Assembly: GCA_005790605.1 (NCBI GenBank)
Contig: SXUI01000075.1
Location: forward strand, 1 to 64,000
Direction: 5' to 3'
Source of the DNA: Planctomycetia bacterium
GTDB lineage: Bacteria > Planctomycetota > Phycisphaerae > Phycisphaerales > SM1A02
DNA: 64,000 bases
This document shows, one piece after another, positions 16,706-25,785 of the stretch. The first letter of the stretch is position 1. Each line of letters starts with the position of its first letter. The notes below the pieces were generated by a model. The model had not been told where the DNA came from and made no database searches. It was given only the letters and a program-made list of their open reading frames with translations. The position numbers were made by a program, and so were the translations under genes.

Positions 16706-17578
16706 TCAGCCGTGGAGGAGGACCGCAGCCTGGGTCCCCTTGCGGCCATGCCCACCCGCCAAGAGGTCCTCGTAACAGCCCAAGGCGCGTTTCACCATAA
16801 CGAGGTCAAGACCTAGGTCGGAAGCCGCCGCATTCGCCAATCGCAGGTCTTTCGCAAGGTGCTCGATGAAGAACCCCGGCGCGAGGTCCCCCCGAAGGAC
16901 GCGGGGCGCGAGATTCGCAAGTGCCCAACTCGCTGCAGCTCCAGGGCCGATGCAGTCGAGCACTGCTTGGGGATCAAGCCCGGCCCGCTGCGCGAGCACG
17001 ATCGCTTCGCACATGCCGAGCGTATTCATGGCGACGCAGACTTGATTGACGAGCTTGGTGGTTTGCCCTGCGCCGGAATCCCCTTGCCTGACAATGCGCG
17101 TGCCGAGTTTTTCGAAGAGCGGTTGCGCGTTGACGCATGTGTCGGCATCGCCTCCCATCATGATCGAGAGCGTTGCATTTCGCGCGCCGACATCGCCGCC
17201 AGAAACAGGCGCATCGAGTGCACGAGAACCTCGCGTTCGCGCAGCCTCATCGACGCGCCGAGCGAACGCCGGCTCGCTTGTGGACATATCGATGATCGTG
17301 GCTGGACATCGATTCGCCGCAAACACGCCCGACGGACCGAAGAAGACTTCTTCATTCTCCGACGGCATTCCAACCATAGAAAAGAGCACATCGCAGGACT
17401 GGGCGACCTCCTGCGGGGACGCGCACCAGGTCGCGCCCTCTTGCACAATTCCTTCAGCCTTCGATTTCGTCCGTGTATGCACGAACACGGGGTGGAGCGC
17501 CGCGAGAAGGTGCCGCGCCATAGGGAGCCCCATGACGCCGAGACCGATCCAACCGATACGAATGTCATGGCGTTGCAT
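16706..17578 (-). CDS. NAD(P)-dependent beta-hydroxyacid dehydrogenase (3-hydroxyisobutyrate dehydrogenase family)
   Basis: The 290 residues match the beta-hydroxyacid dehydrogenase family. The Rossmann signature is IGWIGLGVMGLPMARHLL. The substrate loop is DAPVSGGDVGARNATLSIM. The catalytic Lys lies in GAGQTTKLVNQ, and the C-terminal helical domain ends with KDLRLANAAASDLGLDLVMV. Members oxidise 3-hydroxyisobutyrate or reduce tartronate semialdehyde or glyoxylate-type substrates, and neighbours do not distinguish these. The gene lies upstream of the small basic protein on the same strand with a 106-bp gap. It is divergent from moxR. Confidence 0.9.
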   Translation of the reverse strand: MQRHDIRIGWIGLGVMGLPMARHLLAALHPVFVHTRTKSKAEGIVQEGATWCASPQEVAQSCDVLFSMVGMPSENEEVFFGPSGVFAANRCPATIIDMSTSEPAFARRVDEAARTRGSRALDAPVSGGDVGARNATLSIMMGGDADTCVNAQPLFEKLGTRIVRQGDSGAGQTTKLVNQVCVAMNTLGMCEAIVLAQRAGLDPQAVLDCIGPGAAASWALANLAPRVLRGDLAPGFFIEHLAKDLRLANAAASDLGLDLVMVKRALGCYEDLLAGGHGRKGTQAAVLLHG

Positions 17579-17657
17579 GCGTCTTGAGGAGAGCTGTAAG
17601 GGGCTGTGTTGCGCGAACGAGATGCGAATCGAAGGGGTGAGAATACGTCAATTTCTC

Positions 17658-17663
17658 TATAAT
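17658..17663 (+). promoter_or_regulatory. TATAAT, likely -10 of the moxR-bat operon
   Basis: A perfect TATAAT lies 109 nt before the moxR ATG in the divergent intergenic region. No consensus -35 stands at 17 bp (GGGTGA there). The leader that would result contains a small GCAGG-GTC-CCTGC hairpin and the moxR ribosome site. Confidence 0.55.
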
Positions 17664-17772
17664 CACGGCTTCAACTCCTCGAGGTGCCTGAACCAATGCA
17701 AGGGATAGGCGTAGTACATCCCCGCAGGGTCCCTGCACCGCGCCGGACTTGACGATTGAGGAACGACTTCCA

Positions 17773-18777
17773 ATGACCACCCCCACCATTTCCGCAGACA
17801 TTCAAGAAATCGAGCGCCAGGTGACGGCGCACAGCCGACCGTTTCGCGCGCTCAAGGAGCAAATGCAGCGCGTCATCGTCGGACAAGAAGAACTGCTCGA
17901 CGGGCTTCTGATGGCCCTGCTCGCCAATGGCCATGTGCTCATCGAGGGCGTGCCGGGCCTCGCGAAAACGACTGCTGTGAGTTGTCTTGCAAGCGGCTTG
18001 CGCACGGCGTTTCAACGAATCCAGTTCACGCCCGATCTGCTCCCTGCGGACCTCATCGGAACGCTCATCTATCGACCGGGCACTGGCGACTTCGCCGTGA
18101 AGCGCGGACCAATCTTTACCAACATCGTGCTCGCGGACGAAATCAACCGCGCACCTGCGAAGGTGCAATCAGCGCTCCTCGAGGCAATGCAGGAACGGCA
18201 AGTCACCATCGGCGCCGAGACCTTTCCGATGGCGGATCCATTCCTCGTGCTCGCGACGCAGAATCCAGTGGAACAGGAAGGCACCTATCCACTTCCCGAG
18301 GCGCAAGTCGATCGCTTTCTGTTCAAGATTGTTGTGCGCTATCCAACCCCGCGCCAAGAGCGGCAGATTCTTGACCGCATGTCGAAGTCGAACGCGGTCA
18401 TCACGATCGATCCCGTCATGCGCCCTGAAGACATCGCCTCCGCGCGCGCATGCTGCGATGAGATCGCGATGGATGAGAGGCTGAAGGACTACATCGTCAA
18501 CCTCGTGACTGCGACGCGCGATCCCGCACAATTCCGTGTGCCGATTGCAGGACTCATTCAATACGGCGCAAGTCCACGAGCCACACTCGCCCTCGCGAAG
18601 GCTGCGCGCGCTCGTGCGTTCCTTGATGGACGAGGATTCGTGCTCCCTCAAGATGTGAAGGACATCGCACCACTTGTGCTTCGACATCGATTGATTCTGA
18701 GTTATGAAGCCGAAGCGGAAGAGAAGACGGGTGACGATCTCGTGCGCACGCTGCTTGAGCATGTGCCAGTTCCTTGA
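17773..18777 (+). CDS. moxR: MoxR-family AAA+ ATPase
   Basis: The 334-residue AAA+ ATPase has Walker A GVPGLAKTT, Walker B IVLADEINRAP, sensor 1 LATQNPVEQEGTYPLPEAQ and the lid helices of the MoxR/RavA clade. These proteins are thought to act as chaperones that mature or activate partners through von Willebrand factor A proteins, two of which follow in the same operon. The start at 17773 is chosen because GAGGA at 17758-17762 is well placed for it; an in-frame ATG 24 nt upstream overlaps that site. It is the first gene of the chain moxR, DUF58, BatX-like, batA, batB, batC, batD, batE. Confidence 0.95.
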   Translation: MTTPTISADIQEIERQVTAHSRPFRALKEQMQRVIVGQEELLDGLLMALLANGHVLIEGVPGLAKTTAVSCLASGLRTAFQRIQFTPDLLPADLIGTLIYRPGTGDFAVKRGPIFTNIVLADEINRAPAKVQSALLEAMQERQVTIGAETFPMADPFLVLATQNPVEQEGTYPLPEAQVDRFLFKIVVRYPTPRQERQILDRMSKSNAVITIDPVMRPEDIASARACCDEIAMDERLKDYIVNLVTATRDPAQFRVPIAGLIQYGASPRATLALAKAARARAFLDGRGFVLPQDVKDIAPLVLRHRLILSYEAEAEEKTGDDLVRTLLEHVPVP

Positions 18778-18813
18778 TCGCGTTTGCATCGTCGTCGAGG
18801 CTGAGATTCCGTC

Positions 18814-19731
18814 ATGCTCTCTCCTGAATCACTCAAGAACATTCGAAGGCTGCAGATCCGGACGAGCCGGCGGGTGAGCGAAGCACTCGCTGGCCAGTAT
18901 CGGAGCGCGTTTCGCGGGCGTGGCATGGAGTTCGAAGAGGTGCGCCCCTATCTCATCGGCGACGATGTGCGCAGCATCGATTGGAATGTCTCCGCTCGGG
19001 TTGGCGATCCTCATGTGAAGATCTTCCGTGAAGAGCGAGAGCTAACCGTCATCCTCGCAGTGGACCTCAGCGCGTCGCTCGCGTTTGGAACGCAAGGCAA
19101 ACTGAAGCGAGAGCTCGCCGCGGAAATCGCGGGGACTCTCGCGTTTAGCGCCACTCGATCCAACGACAAAGTAGGACTTCTGCTCTTCACCGATCGCATC
19201 GAACGGTTCGTTCCTCCGAAGAAGGGCGCGCGACATGTGCTTCGGATTGCACGCGACCTCCTTGCATTCGAACCGACCGGTCGCGCAACCGACCTCCCTG
19301 GTGCGCTTGATGAACTCAACCGCGTCCAACGACGGCACGCCGTGATTTGTGTCCTCAGCGACTTCGATGGCACAGGCTGGGAACGACCATTGGCGCTGCT
19401 GAAACGACGACACGATCTGATCCCCATCGTTGTGGGCGACCGAGCCGAGCGCGCACTGCCCAATGTCGGCCTCACGATGCTCGAGGACCTCGAAACCGGC
19501 GAACGACGCGTGATCGACACTGGCTCTCGCGCGGTGCGCGCCGCATACGCGGCGAAGGCCTCCGAGCGGGCCGCAGCGATCGACCGATCCTTTCGACGGA
19601 TCAACATCGAGCCTGTTCTCGTCGAGACGGGCGAGGACTTCGTGCCCCCGCTGCTCGCGTGCTTCCGCAAGCGCGAAGGTCGCCACGGCGCCGCCGCTTC
19701 GCGCGCCTCTGTTGTGGGAGGCGCTCGATGA
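18814..19731 (+). CDS. DUF58 domain protein of the Bat operon
   Basis: The 305 residues contain the DUF58 signature RGMEFEEVRPYLIGDDVRSI followed by DWNVSARVGDPHVKIFREER. A vWA-like fold follows, beginning ILAVDLSASLAFG, in which the MIDAS-like D-x-S-x-S is present. DUF58 proteins are regular partners of MoxR ATPases and lie directly downstream of moxR in most Bat operons. There is no signal peptide or membrane segment, so the protein is probably cytoplasmic or peripheral. The stop overlaps the next start as ATGA. Confidence 0.93.
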   Translation: MLSPESLKNIRRLQIRTSRRVSEALAGQYRSAFRGRGMEFEEVRPYLIGDDVRSIDWNVSARVGDPHVKIFREERELTVILAVDLSASLAFGTQGKLKRELAAEIAGTLAFSATRSNDKVGLLLFTDRIERFVPPKKGARHVLRIARDLLAFEPTGRATDLPGALDELNRVQRRHAVICVLSDFDGTGWERPLALLKRRHDLIPIVVGDRAERALPNVGLTMLEDLETGERRVIDTGSRAVRAAYAAKASERAAAIDRSFRRINIEPVLVETGEDFVPPLLACFRKREGRHGAAASRASVVGGAR

Positions 19732-20705
19732 ACAAGTCACTCGCGAGTTTGCTCGTCTTCCTCCTTGCACTCGTGTGGAGTGGAACCGCGCACGCACAGT
19801 CCGCGCCGCCAATTCCTGTGAAGACGGAGCTTCAAGGACTCACCGTCGAAACAACAGTGGATCGAGAAAGCCTCGAGGTTGGTGAAGTGCTCGTCGTACG
19901 CGTCGCATGGACGGGGCTCGGAAGTGCTTCCGCGCGACTCTCATCTGCATCAAGTGCGGAGGGAAGCAACCAAGCAACGATCGGCGAGTGGGACCTTCTG
20001 TCGGTGAAGCCTTCCTACACACCTTCGGGTGCTCGCAACGGACTCGAACTGAAACTCTCCACGCTCGATGCAAGCGCCGCGCTCCCTTCGATTCCGCTCG
20101 CGTGGGAGGCAGATGGATCACAAACGGGCTCGGCACTCGTGCAAGCAGTGACCGTGCGATCTATCGTCGGCGAGGAGGCAGATCCAGCCTCGTTCCGAGA
20201 CATCGCTGGCGCCGTCGAGGTTCGCGATGGGCGACTTTCAACCAAGGCGCTCATCATCGCGGTCGTCGTCGCGATCGTTGCTGCGCTGCTCGCTGGATAC
20301 CTTCTTCGCGGACGAAGGCCACCTCGCATCGAACTCCCGCATGAACGAGCGCTGCGCGAGCTTGAAGAACTTGAACGCGCAGGCCTCTCCCTTTCCGGCG
20401 GCTCTCATGCGTTTTACATCGCACTGACCAATACGGTGCGCCGCTATGTCACGGATCGATTTTCGATCGGCGCAACGCGCTGGACAACGCGAGAGTTCAC
20501 GACCCACGCGCGCGCCTCGGGCGACTTTTCCGACGCGCAGGTTGATCGGCTGACGGCTCTCCTGAGGCTTGCGGACTTCGTGAAGTTTGCCGGAGCACAG
20601 GCGGATGCGCATCGTGCCGGCGACGATGTGGCCGCTGCTCGCGCGTTTGTCACGGAGACGATCCCAGTCCTTGAGGCGAAATCCGCTGGAGGAACCCAGC
20701 GATGA
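19728..20705 (+). CDS. Exported membrane protein of the Bat operon (BatX-like)
   Basis: The start at 19728 overlaps the DUF58 stop and begins a signal peptide, MNKSLASLLVFLLALVWSG. The mature N-terminal part is a beta-sandwich-like domain (VETTVDRESLEVGEVLVVRV) like the Oxygen-tolerance/BatD fold in miniature. A single transmembrane helix (LIIAVVVAIVAALLAGYLL) leads to a cytoplasmic helical tail with ERALRELEELERAGLS and VRRYVTDRFSIGATRWTTREF. That tail is typical of the DUF4381-like component between DUF58 and BatA in such operons. Its function is unknown. Translation upstream of 19728 in this frame is antisense-like noise inside DUF58. Confidence 0.82.
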   Translation: MNKSLASLLVFLLALVWSGTAHAQSAPPIPVKTELQGLTVETTVDRESLEVGEVLVVRVAWTGLGSASARLSSASSAEGSNQATIGEWDLLSVKPSYTPSGARNGLELKLSTLDASAALPSIPLAWEADGSQTGSALVQAVTVRSIVGEEADPASFRDIAGAVEVRDGRLSTKALIIAVVVAIVAALLAGYLLRGRRPPRIELPHERALRELEELERAGLSLSGGSHAFYIALTNTVRRYVTDRFSIGATRWTTREFTTHARASGDFSDAQVDRLTALLRLADFVKFAGAQADAHRAGDDVAAARAFVTETIPVLEAKSAGGTQR

Positions 20706-21784
20706 CTTTCCATCCATCAAGCGCTTGGTTTCTCCTGCTCCTCCCTCTCGCAGTGCTCGCGTGGTGGTCGTGGTTGCGACCGCGTGAACGCGCGGCGCTC
20801 TCCTTCTCATCGGTGCGACGATTTGACCACATCCCGGCAAGTTTTTGGAGCCGCATGCGTCCGCTCGTGCCGACACTTCGCACGCTCGTCCTCGCATTGG
20901 TCATTCTCGCGATTGCACGACCTGTGAAATCGAATGAGTCCACCAAGACTTTCGTCGAAGGCGTTGCGATTGAGATGGTGCTCGACCGATCTGGATCCAT
21001 GCGCGCGCACGACTTCAAGATCAATGGCAAAGATGTGGAGCGCCTCGTCGCTCTCCGCGCGGTTGCTGAGCAATTCGTTGAAGGCGGCGAGGACCTCGGT
21101 GGCCGCAAGAATGATCTTGTTGGCGTCGTCACATTCGCAGGATTCGCAGACGCACTCGTTCCACTCACTCTTGACCATGCGGTCGTGCTCGACGCGCTGG
21201 GTCAACTGCGCACCGCGCAGCAAGACGAGGATGGCACCGCCATCGGTGACGCGATTGCGCTCGGTGTGGAGAAACTCAAGGACGCCGCAGATCGCGCGAA
21301 CGCCGATGGGGAGATGCGCATCCGATCGAAAGTTCTCCTGCTCCTGACCGATGGCGAGAACAACGCCGGCGAACTTGAACCTTCCGACGCGGCTGAGCTT
21401 GCTGCGGCATGCGGCGTGAAGATCTACTCTATTGGCATGGGAACCAAAGGTCTCGCGCCCTTCCCGATGGAGACACCATTCGGGACACAGTTCGTGCAGC
21501 AGCCCGTCAACATCGACGAGGAGTTGATGACGAAACTCAGTGAGAAGACCGGAGGGAAGTACTTCCGCGCCACGGACACCGATAGCCTGCTGCGCATTTA
21601 CGAGACGATTGACCAGCTCGAGAAGAGCAAGGTCGAAGAGCAGAAGCTCGTTCGCTACCGAGACTACGCAGTCGAGCCATTCACCTTCGCTGGATTCTCT
21701 GTCCCACCCGTTCTCGCCATCGCGCTGATCGCCCTCTGCGCAGAGCTCTTGCTCTCCTCCACGCGATTGCGCGTCCTCCCGTAA
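20702..21784 (+). CDS. batA: BatA-like von Willebrand factor A membrane protein
   Basis: Two N-terminal membrane helices (SAWFLLLLPLAVLAWWSWL and LVLALVILAIARPV) precede a vWA domain with MIDAS residues in MVLDRSGSM, the TFAGFADALVPLT segment and LLLLTDGENN. A C-terminal membrane helix is VPPVLAIALIALCAELLL. This is the BatA topology, with the metal-binding domain in the periplasm between helices. The Bat system is linked in other bacteria to oxidative-stress tolerance and envelope integrity. The start overlaps the preceding stop as ATGA, and a second vWA gene follows after 14 bp. Confidence 0.92.
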   Translation: MTFHPSSAWFLLLLPLAVLAWWSWLRPRERAALSFSSVRRFDHIPASFWSRMRPLVPTLRTLVLALVILAIARPVKSNESTKTFVEGVAIEMVLDRSGSMRAHDFKINGKDVERLVALRAVAEQFVEGGEDLGGRKNDLVGVVTFAGFADALVPLTLDHAVVLDALGQLRTAQQDEDGTAIGDAIALGVEKLKDAADRANADGEMRIRSKVLLLLTDGENNAGELEPSDAAELAAACGVKIYSIGMGTKGLAPFPMETPFGTQFVQQPVNIDEELMTKLSEKTGGKYFRATDTDSLLRIYETIDQLEKSKVEEQKLVRYRDYAVEPFTFAGFSVPPVLAIALIALCAELLLSSTRLRVLP

Positions 21785-21798
21785 CCGACGATCCAATC

Positions 21799-22848
21799 AT
21801 GCAACCGACCGACCTCGGCTTCTCTTTCACGCAACCTGCTGCACTCAGCTGGTTGTGGATTGCATTGCCGATTGTGGGAATTCTGTTGTGGAGCACAGCA
21901 GGCCGAAACCGCGCCCTTGCTCGATTTGCGCAGCCACATCTCTTACACGCGCTCGTTGGTCAATCGAGTTCGCTCCGACCTCTGTTGCGCACGGCGCTGC
22001 TCTGCGCTGCGATCACGACCCTCGTGCTCGCCTTGCTCGACCCTCGGTGGGGCGGCCGCATCGAGCGCGTTTCTCAAGATGGATTCGACTGTGTCATCGT
22101 CATGGATGTCAGCCGAAGCATGCTCGCGAACGACGCAACGCCCAATCGTCTCGACCGCGCGAAACAGTTCGCCAGTGACCTCGTGGAACAACTCGGTGGC
22201 GATCGAGTCGGACTCGTCGCATTCGCGGGTGTCCCGAGCGTGCAATGTCCGCTCACCTTCAATCACCGCACCTTCCTCGATCAGCTGCGAGCGCTCACGC
22301 CGCAATCCACGACGCGTGGAGGCTCGATGCTTGGCGACGCAATTCGCATGGCCGCGACTGGATTTGGAGAAACCGACGGCGGACGCGCGATCGTCGTTCT
22401 CTCCGATGGCGAGGACATGGAGAGTTTTCCAGTCGAGGCGGCAGCCGAGGCATTCGAGAAACATGGCGCACGGACGTACGCGATCGGGATTGGCGATGCG
22501 AAGGAAGGTGCTCGTATCCCCATTGAGACACCCAACGGCACCGCATTTCAGCTCTTCGAAGGCCAAGAAGTTTGGACGAAAATGGATCCAGAAACACTCG
22601 CGAATGTCGCCGCAGCAGGTCGCGGTTTCTTCGTCGGTGCTGGGACGGCGCAGGTCGACATGCGAGAGTTTCACGCGAAAGCATCCACAGATATTGAACG
22701 CACAACGCGCGATGGCGCGGACATCGCCGTTCGCGACCCGCAGTTTCAGTGGCTCGCTGGATTGGCGCTCGTTCTCCTCCTCGCCGAGAGCTTCGTGGGC
22801 GATGGGCGACAACTTCGGAGCATCGCGAGCATGGAGGTCTCCAAGTGA
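21799..22848 (+). CDS. batB: BatB-like von Willebrand factor A membrane protein
   Basis: The 349 residues have the same plan as BatA. An N-terminal helix (WLWIALPIVGILLW) and a second (RTALLCAAITTLVLALL) precede a vWA domain with MIDAS motif VMDVSRSM, VAFAGVPSVQCPLT and VVLSDGEDME. A terminal helix contains WLAGLALVLLLAESF. BatA and BatB are paralogues expected to work together on the periplasmic side. The stop overlaps the next gene, which starts with GTG, as GTGA. Confidence 0.92.
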   Translation: MQPTDLGFSFTQPAALSWLWIALPIVGILLWSTAGRNRALARFAQPHLLHALVGQSSSLRPLLRTALLCAAITTLVLALLDPRWGGRIERVSQDGFDCVIVMDVSRSMLANDATPNRLDRAKQFASDLVEQLGGDRVGLVAFAGVPSVQCPLTFNHRTFLDQLRALTPQSTTRGGSMLGDAIRMAATGFGETDGGRAIVVLSDGEDMESFPVEAAAEAFEKHGARTYAIGIGDAKEGARIPIETPNGTAFQLFEGQEVWTKMDPETLANVAAAGRGFFVGAGTAQVDMREFHAKASTDIERTTRDGADIAVRDPQFQWLAGLALVLLLAESFVGDGRQLRSIASMEVSK

Positions 22849-23909
22849 GTCGGACCAAACTGCACCTCGCAGCGACGCTCATCATCTTCAGCCTCACGGC
22901 TCTCGCTGCTGCGCAACAAAGCAGTGCTCCCTCGATCGACGCAGGATTAGCGCAATCCCTGTCTGACGCGGAGCGCATGGTCACGAAGGACCCGTCACGA
23001 GCGGAACACCTCTACAACCTCGGCGTCTTGCAGTATCGCGCAGGTCAACTCACGCAAGCAGGCGAGAGTTTCCGACTCGCTGCGGAACGGCTGAACAACA
23101 ACCTCGCGGCAAGATCTACATACAACCGCGGTACGACTCGGTATCGCGAGGCGCTCGAAGCCTTGCAAAGTGCGCAACAGAGTGGCGCGACTCCAGTGCT
23201 GCCGCAGGACCCGACGCAGCCCGGCACTGATGCTGCGACGGATCCTCAGACCCAAGCGATTGCGTCACTCGAGGAATCACTGCAGCAGTTGAAGGACTCT
23301 ATTCGCGCCAATCCATCAAGCAGCGACAATGTCGACGCTCGTGCGAATGCTGAGCTCGCGCATCGCCTCCTGAAGAAACTCAAGGAGCAACAGAAGCAAG
23401 AGCAGCAGAATCAACAGAGTCAGGATCCGAAGGATGGCGAGAAGCGCGAAGAGCAGAAGTCGCAAGACTCCAACGAGCAGAAGAACCAGGATGGAGAGTC
23501 ATCCGATGGACAACCGAAAGACTCATCTCAACAAGAGTCGGGCAAGAGCGACCCCAAGAGCGATGGGAAGCCAGACGATGCGCAGCAGCAGCCATCGCAA
23601 GCACCGCCCAAACCACAGGACGGCGACCAACAGAAGCCGGATCCATCCCAAGCTGAAGAAAAACCTTCCGGAGAACCTGAACCAAGTCCTGAAGGAAAGC
23701 CCGAAGCCAATCAGCCACAACCGAGTGATGCCAAGGACGGACCGCAGGCGCAGCAATCCAAGGGTGAACAAGAACCGCCGCGCGAGAGCATGAGTACGCA
23801 AGAAATCGAGCAGCTGCTGCAGAAGATCCGTGATCGCGAGCAGATTCGACGCGCGCAAAAACTCGCCGCGCAGCGACAGCGTACAACTCCTGCCCGCAAA
23901 GACTGGTGA
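22845..23909 (+). CDS. batC: BatC-like TPR protein with long charged low-complexity tail
   Basis: The start is a GTG at 22845 overlapping the batB stop, with GGAGG at 22833-22837 as ribosome site. A signal peptide (SRTKLHLAATLIIFSLTALAAAQQ) leads into TPR-like helices (HLYNLGVLQYRAGQLTQAGE). From about residue 175 the protein becomes a tract of Gln, Lys, Glu, Asp, Ser and Pro. This runs for some 160 residues, ending in EIEQLLQKIRDREQIRRAQ. The arrangement of TPR followed by a disordered polar region is typical of BatC. Its role is unclear; TPRs suggest protein binding in the periplasm. Confidence 0.85.
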   Translation: MSRTKLHLAATLIIFSLTALAAAQQSSAPSIDAGLAQSLSDAERMVTKDPSRAEHLYNLGVLQYRAGQLTQAGESFRLAAERLNNNLAARSTYNRGTTRYREALEALQSAQQSGATPVLPQDPTQPGTDAATDPQTQAIASLEESLQQLKDSIRANPSSSDNVDARANAELAHRLLKKLKEQQKQEQQNQQSQDPKDGEKREEQKSQDSNEQKNQDGESSDGQPKDSSQQESGKSDPKSDGKPDDAQQQPSQAPPKPQDGDQQKPDPSQAEEKPSGEPEPSPEGKPEANQPQPSDAKDGPQAQQSKGEQEPPRESMSTQEIEQLLQKIRDREQIRRAQKLAAQRQRTTPARKDW

Positions 23910-23922
23910 TTGAGACGGACGC

Positions 23923-25785
23923 ATGGACCATCGACTCTCTCAACTTCGATTCGCAAAGAGCGCGTGGAATCAAACGATTCCAATGCTCCTTGCGCTCATC
24001 GCGCTTCTCTGCGCAGGCTTCGCCCTTGCAGACGGAGTTTCGATTCGCATGGAGACGCAGCAGATTCAGGTCGGCGAGTTCGTGCGACTCGTCGTCGATG
24101 TCGAAGGCGAAAACGGGTTCGAGTCCATTACGGAACCGAAGGTGGACGGCCTCGTCTTTCGTCGACTCCCAGGCCAACAGACACAAACGAGTGTCTCGAT
24201 CGTGAACGGACAGAGTCGAAAGCGCATGACATCGAGTGCAACCTACGAGCTCATCGCAACCCGGGATGGCTCCTACAACATTCCACCGTTCGTCGCGATG
24301 ATCGGCGGGCGCGCGTACAAGTCCGCTCCGATTCCACTCTCCGTCAAGCCTGGCAACGATGCGCCGGTGCTTGAAGTCTCTGTCGAGGGAGTGCCGTCGA
24401 GTGTGTACCTCGGGCAGAAGTGCCAGATTCGACTTGAGATTTTGATCAAGCCATTTCGCTCAAAGGAGTTCAGCTATGTGATGGGCGAGGAAGATTCTTG
24501 GAACATCATTCAGGGCGATCTCGAGCAATCCGAACTCGGACCATTCAAACAGGAACTCCTCCGACTTCGCCGAGAAGGACAAAGACCCGCGGGCGAGCGC
24601 GTCTTGGTCGCAGGCGAGGAGTACTACCGATTCAGAATTGAACGCGAGTACGAGCCGATTCAGCCGGGCACGCCGGATTTTGGCTTGATTCGCATCGATC
24701 TGCACTACCCCGCATCACTCAGCCGACGCCGAGACATCTTCGGCATGGGATCGCAACTCCAAGTTGCGTCGAGTCGGTTCGTCAGCGCAACGGCCGCGGT
24801 ACCCAACATGAGCGTGCACGCTGTACCCACTGTGGATCAGCCCGCAGGGTACTCGGGTGCGGTTGGATCGTTCACGATTCGCGCGAGCGTGGCACCGACT
24901 ACCGCTGCGGTTGGCGATCCCATGACGCTCTCGTTGGAGATCACCGATCGCGATGGACACGCCGACCTCGGCGCACTTCAAGCACCTGACCTGAGTCTCG
25001 ATCCGGCTCTCAACGGCGCATTCAAGATTCCAGCCGAGCGCGCCGCAGGACGAGTCGATGGCAATCGCAAAGTGTTCACGCAGACGCTTCGTCCGCTGCA
25101 TGATCGCGTCCGAGAGATCCCCGCGATCTCGTTCAGCGCGTTCGATCCGACGACACAGCGATTCGAGACAATGACGACCGATGCTGTTCCGATCACGGTG
25201 CACGCGAGCAAGCGAGTTCGACTTGCCGATGCATCGATGCAGAGTTTCGATGAAGCACAGCAACCGAAGGCGAAAGCCGGTGGACTGCTCGCGAACGCCA
25301 CGCCGAGTGAAGCCGCAGGGATCGGCTCGACTTTCCAAGTCACCGCCCTGAGCGTGGCGGCGGTCGCGATTCCCCCACTCGCTGCCGGAGTCCTGTTTCT
25401 GACTCGACGACGCGCCGCGTCGGCCGCACGAGATCCGCTTCGCCATCGACGCCTTCGCGCTGCGACGCGCGCGCGAGAACGGCTTGTCGCCGCAACAGCG
25501 GCGAGCGAGCGGCAGAGCGCCCTGCTCGACTTCGTTTCCGACCGCGCGGGGCTGCCCGCTGGCGCACTCACGCGAAGCGACGCAGTACGAGTGATTGCGT
25601 CTGTCGGTGCCTCTGACTTCATCTCAGAGTCATTCGATCGCGCGCTCCTGGCTGCAGAGCAAGCGTCGTACGGCGGCGCAGCACGAGATACAGATCGCGA
25701 CGGCGCCATCGCAAAGGAAGCGCTCGAAGCGCTTGCCACCGCGAAGCTCGATTGGGCCAAGGCGCGCCTCGGAGAGAACGCATGA
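23923..25785 (+). CDS. batD: BatD-like oxygen-tolerance protein
   Basis: This 620-residue exported membrane protein has an N-terminal helix (PMLLALIALLCAGFALA). Repeated beta-sandwich domains of the BatD family follow, with the recurrent pattern IQVGEFVRLVVDVEG, TYELIATRDGSYNIPP and VGDPMTLSLEITDRDG. A C-terminal helix (TALSVAAVAIPPLAAGVLFL) leads to a basic cytoplasmic tail with helices. BatD usually lies with BatA, BatB and BatC and is assumed to form a membrane complex with them. The gene starts 13 bp after batC and its stop overlaps the next start as ATGA. Confidence 0.9.
   Translation: MDHRLSQLRFAKSAWNQTIPMLLALIALLCAGFALADGVSIRMETQQIQVGEFVRLVVDVEGENGFESITEPKVDGLVFRRLPGQQTQTSVSIVNGQSRKRMTSSATYELIATRDGSYNIPPFVAMIGGRAYKSAPIPLSVKPGNDAPVLEVSVEGVPSSVYLGQKCQIRLEILIKPFRSKEFSYVMGEEDSWNIIQGDLEQSELGPFKQELLRLRREGQRPAGERVLVAGEEYYRFRIEREYEPIQPGTPDFGLIRIDLHYPASLSRRRDIFGMGSQLQVASSRFVSATAAVPNMSVHAVPTVDQPAGYSGAVGSFTIRASVAPTTAAVGDPMTLSLEITDRDGHADLGALQAPDLSLDPALNGAFKIPAERAAGRVDGNRKVFTQTLRPLHDRVREIPAISFSAFDPTTQRFETMTTDAVPITVHASKRVRLADASMQSFDEAQQPKAKAGGLLANATPSEAAGIGSTFQVTALSVAAVAIPPLAAGVLFLTRRRAASAARDPLRHRRLRAATRARERLVAATAASERQSALLDFVSDRAGLPAGALTRSDAVRVIASVGASDFISESFDRALLAAEQASYGGAARDTDRDGAIAKEALEALATAKLDWAKARLGENA

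Noticed and set aside
19347-19727. N-terminal extension of the BatX-like gene
   Set aside because: It lies inside the DUF58 gene in another frame and its Arg-rich content is typical of an off-frame reading; a signal peptide starts at 19728.
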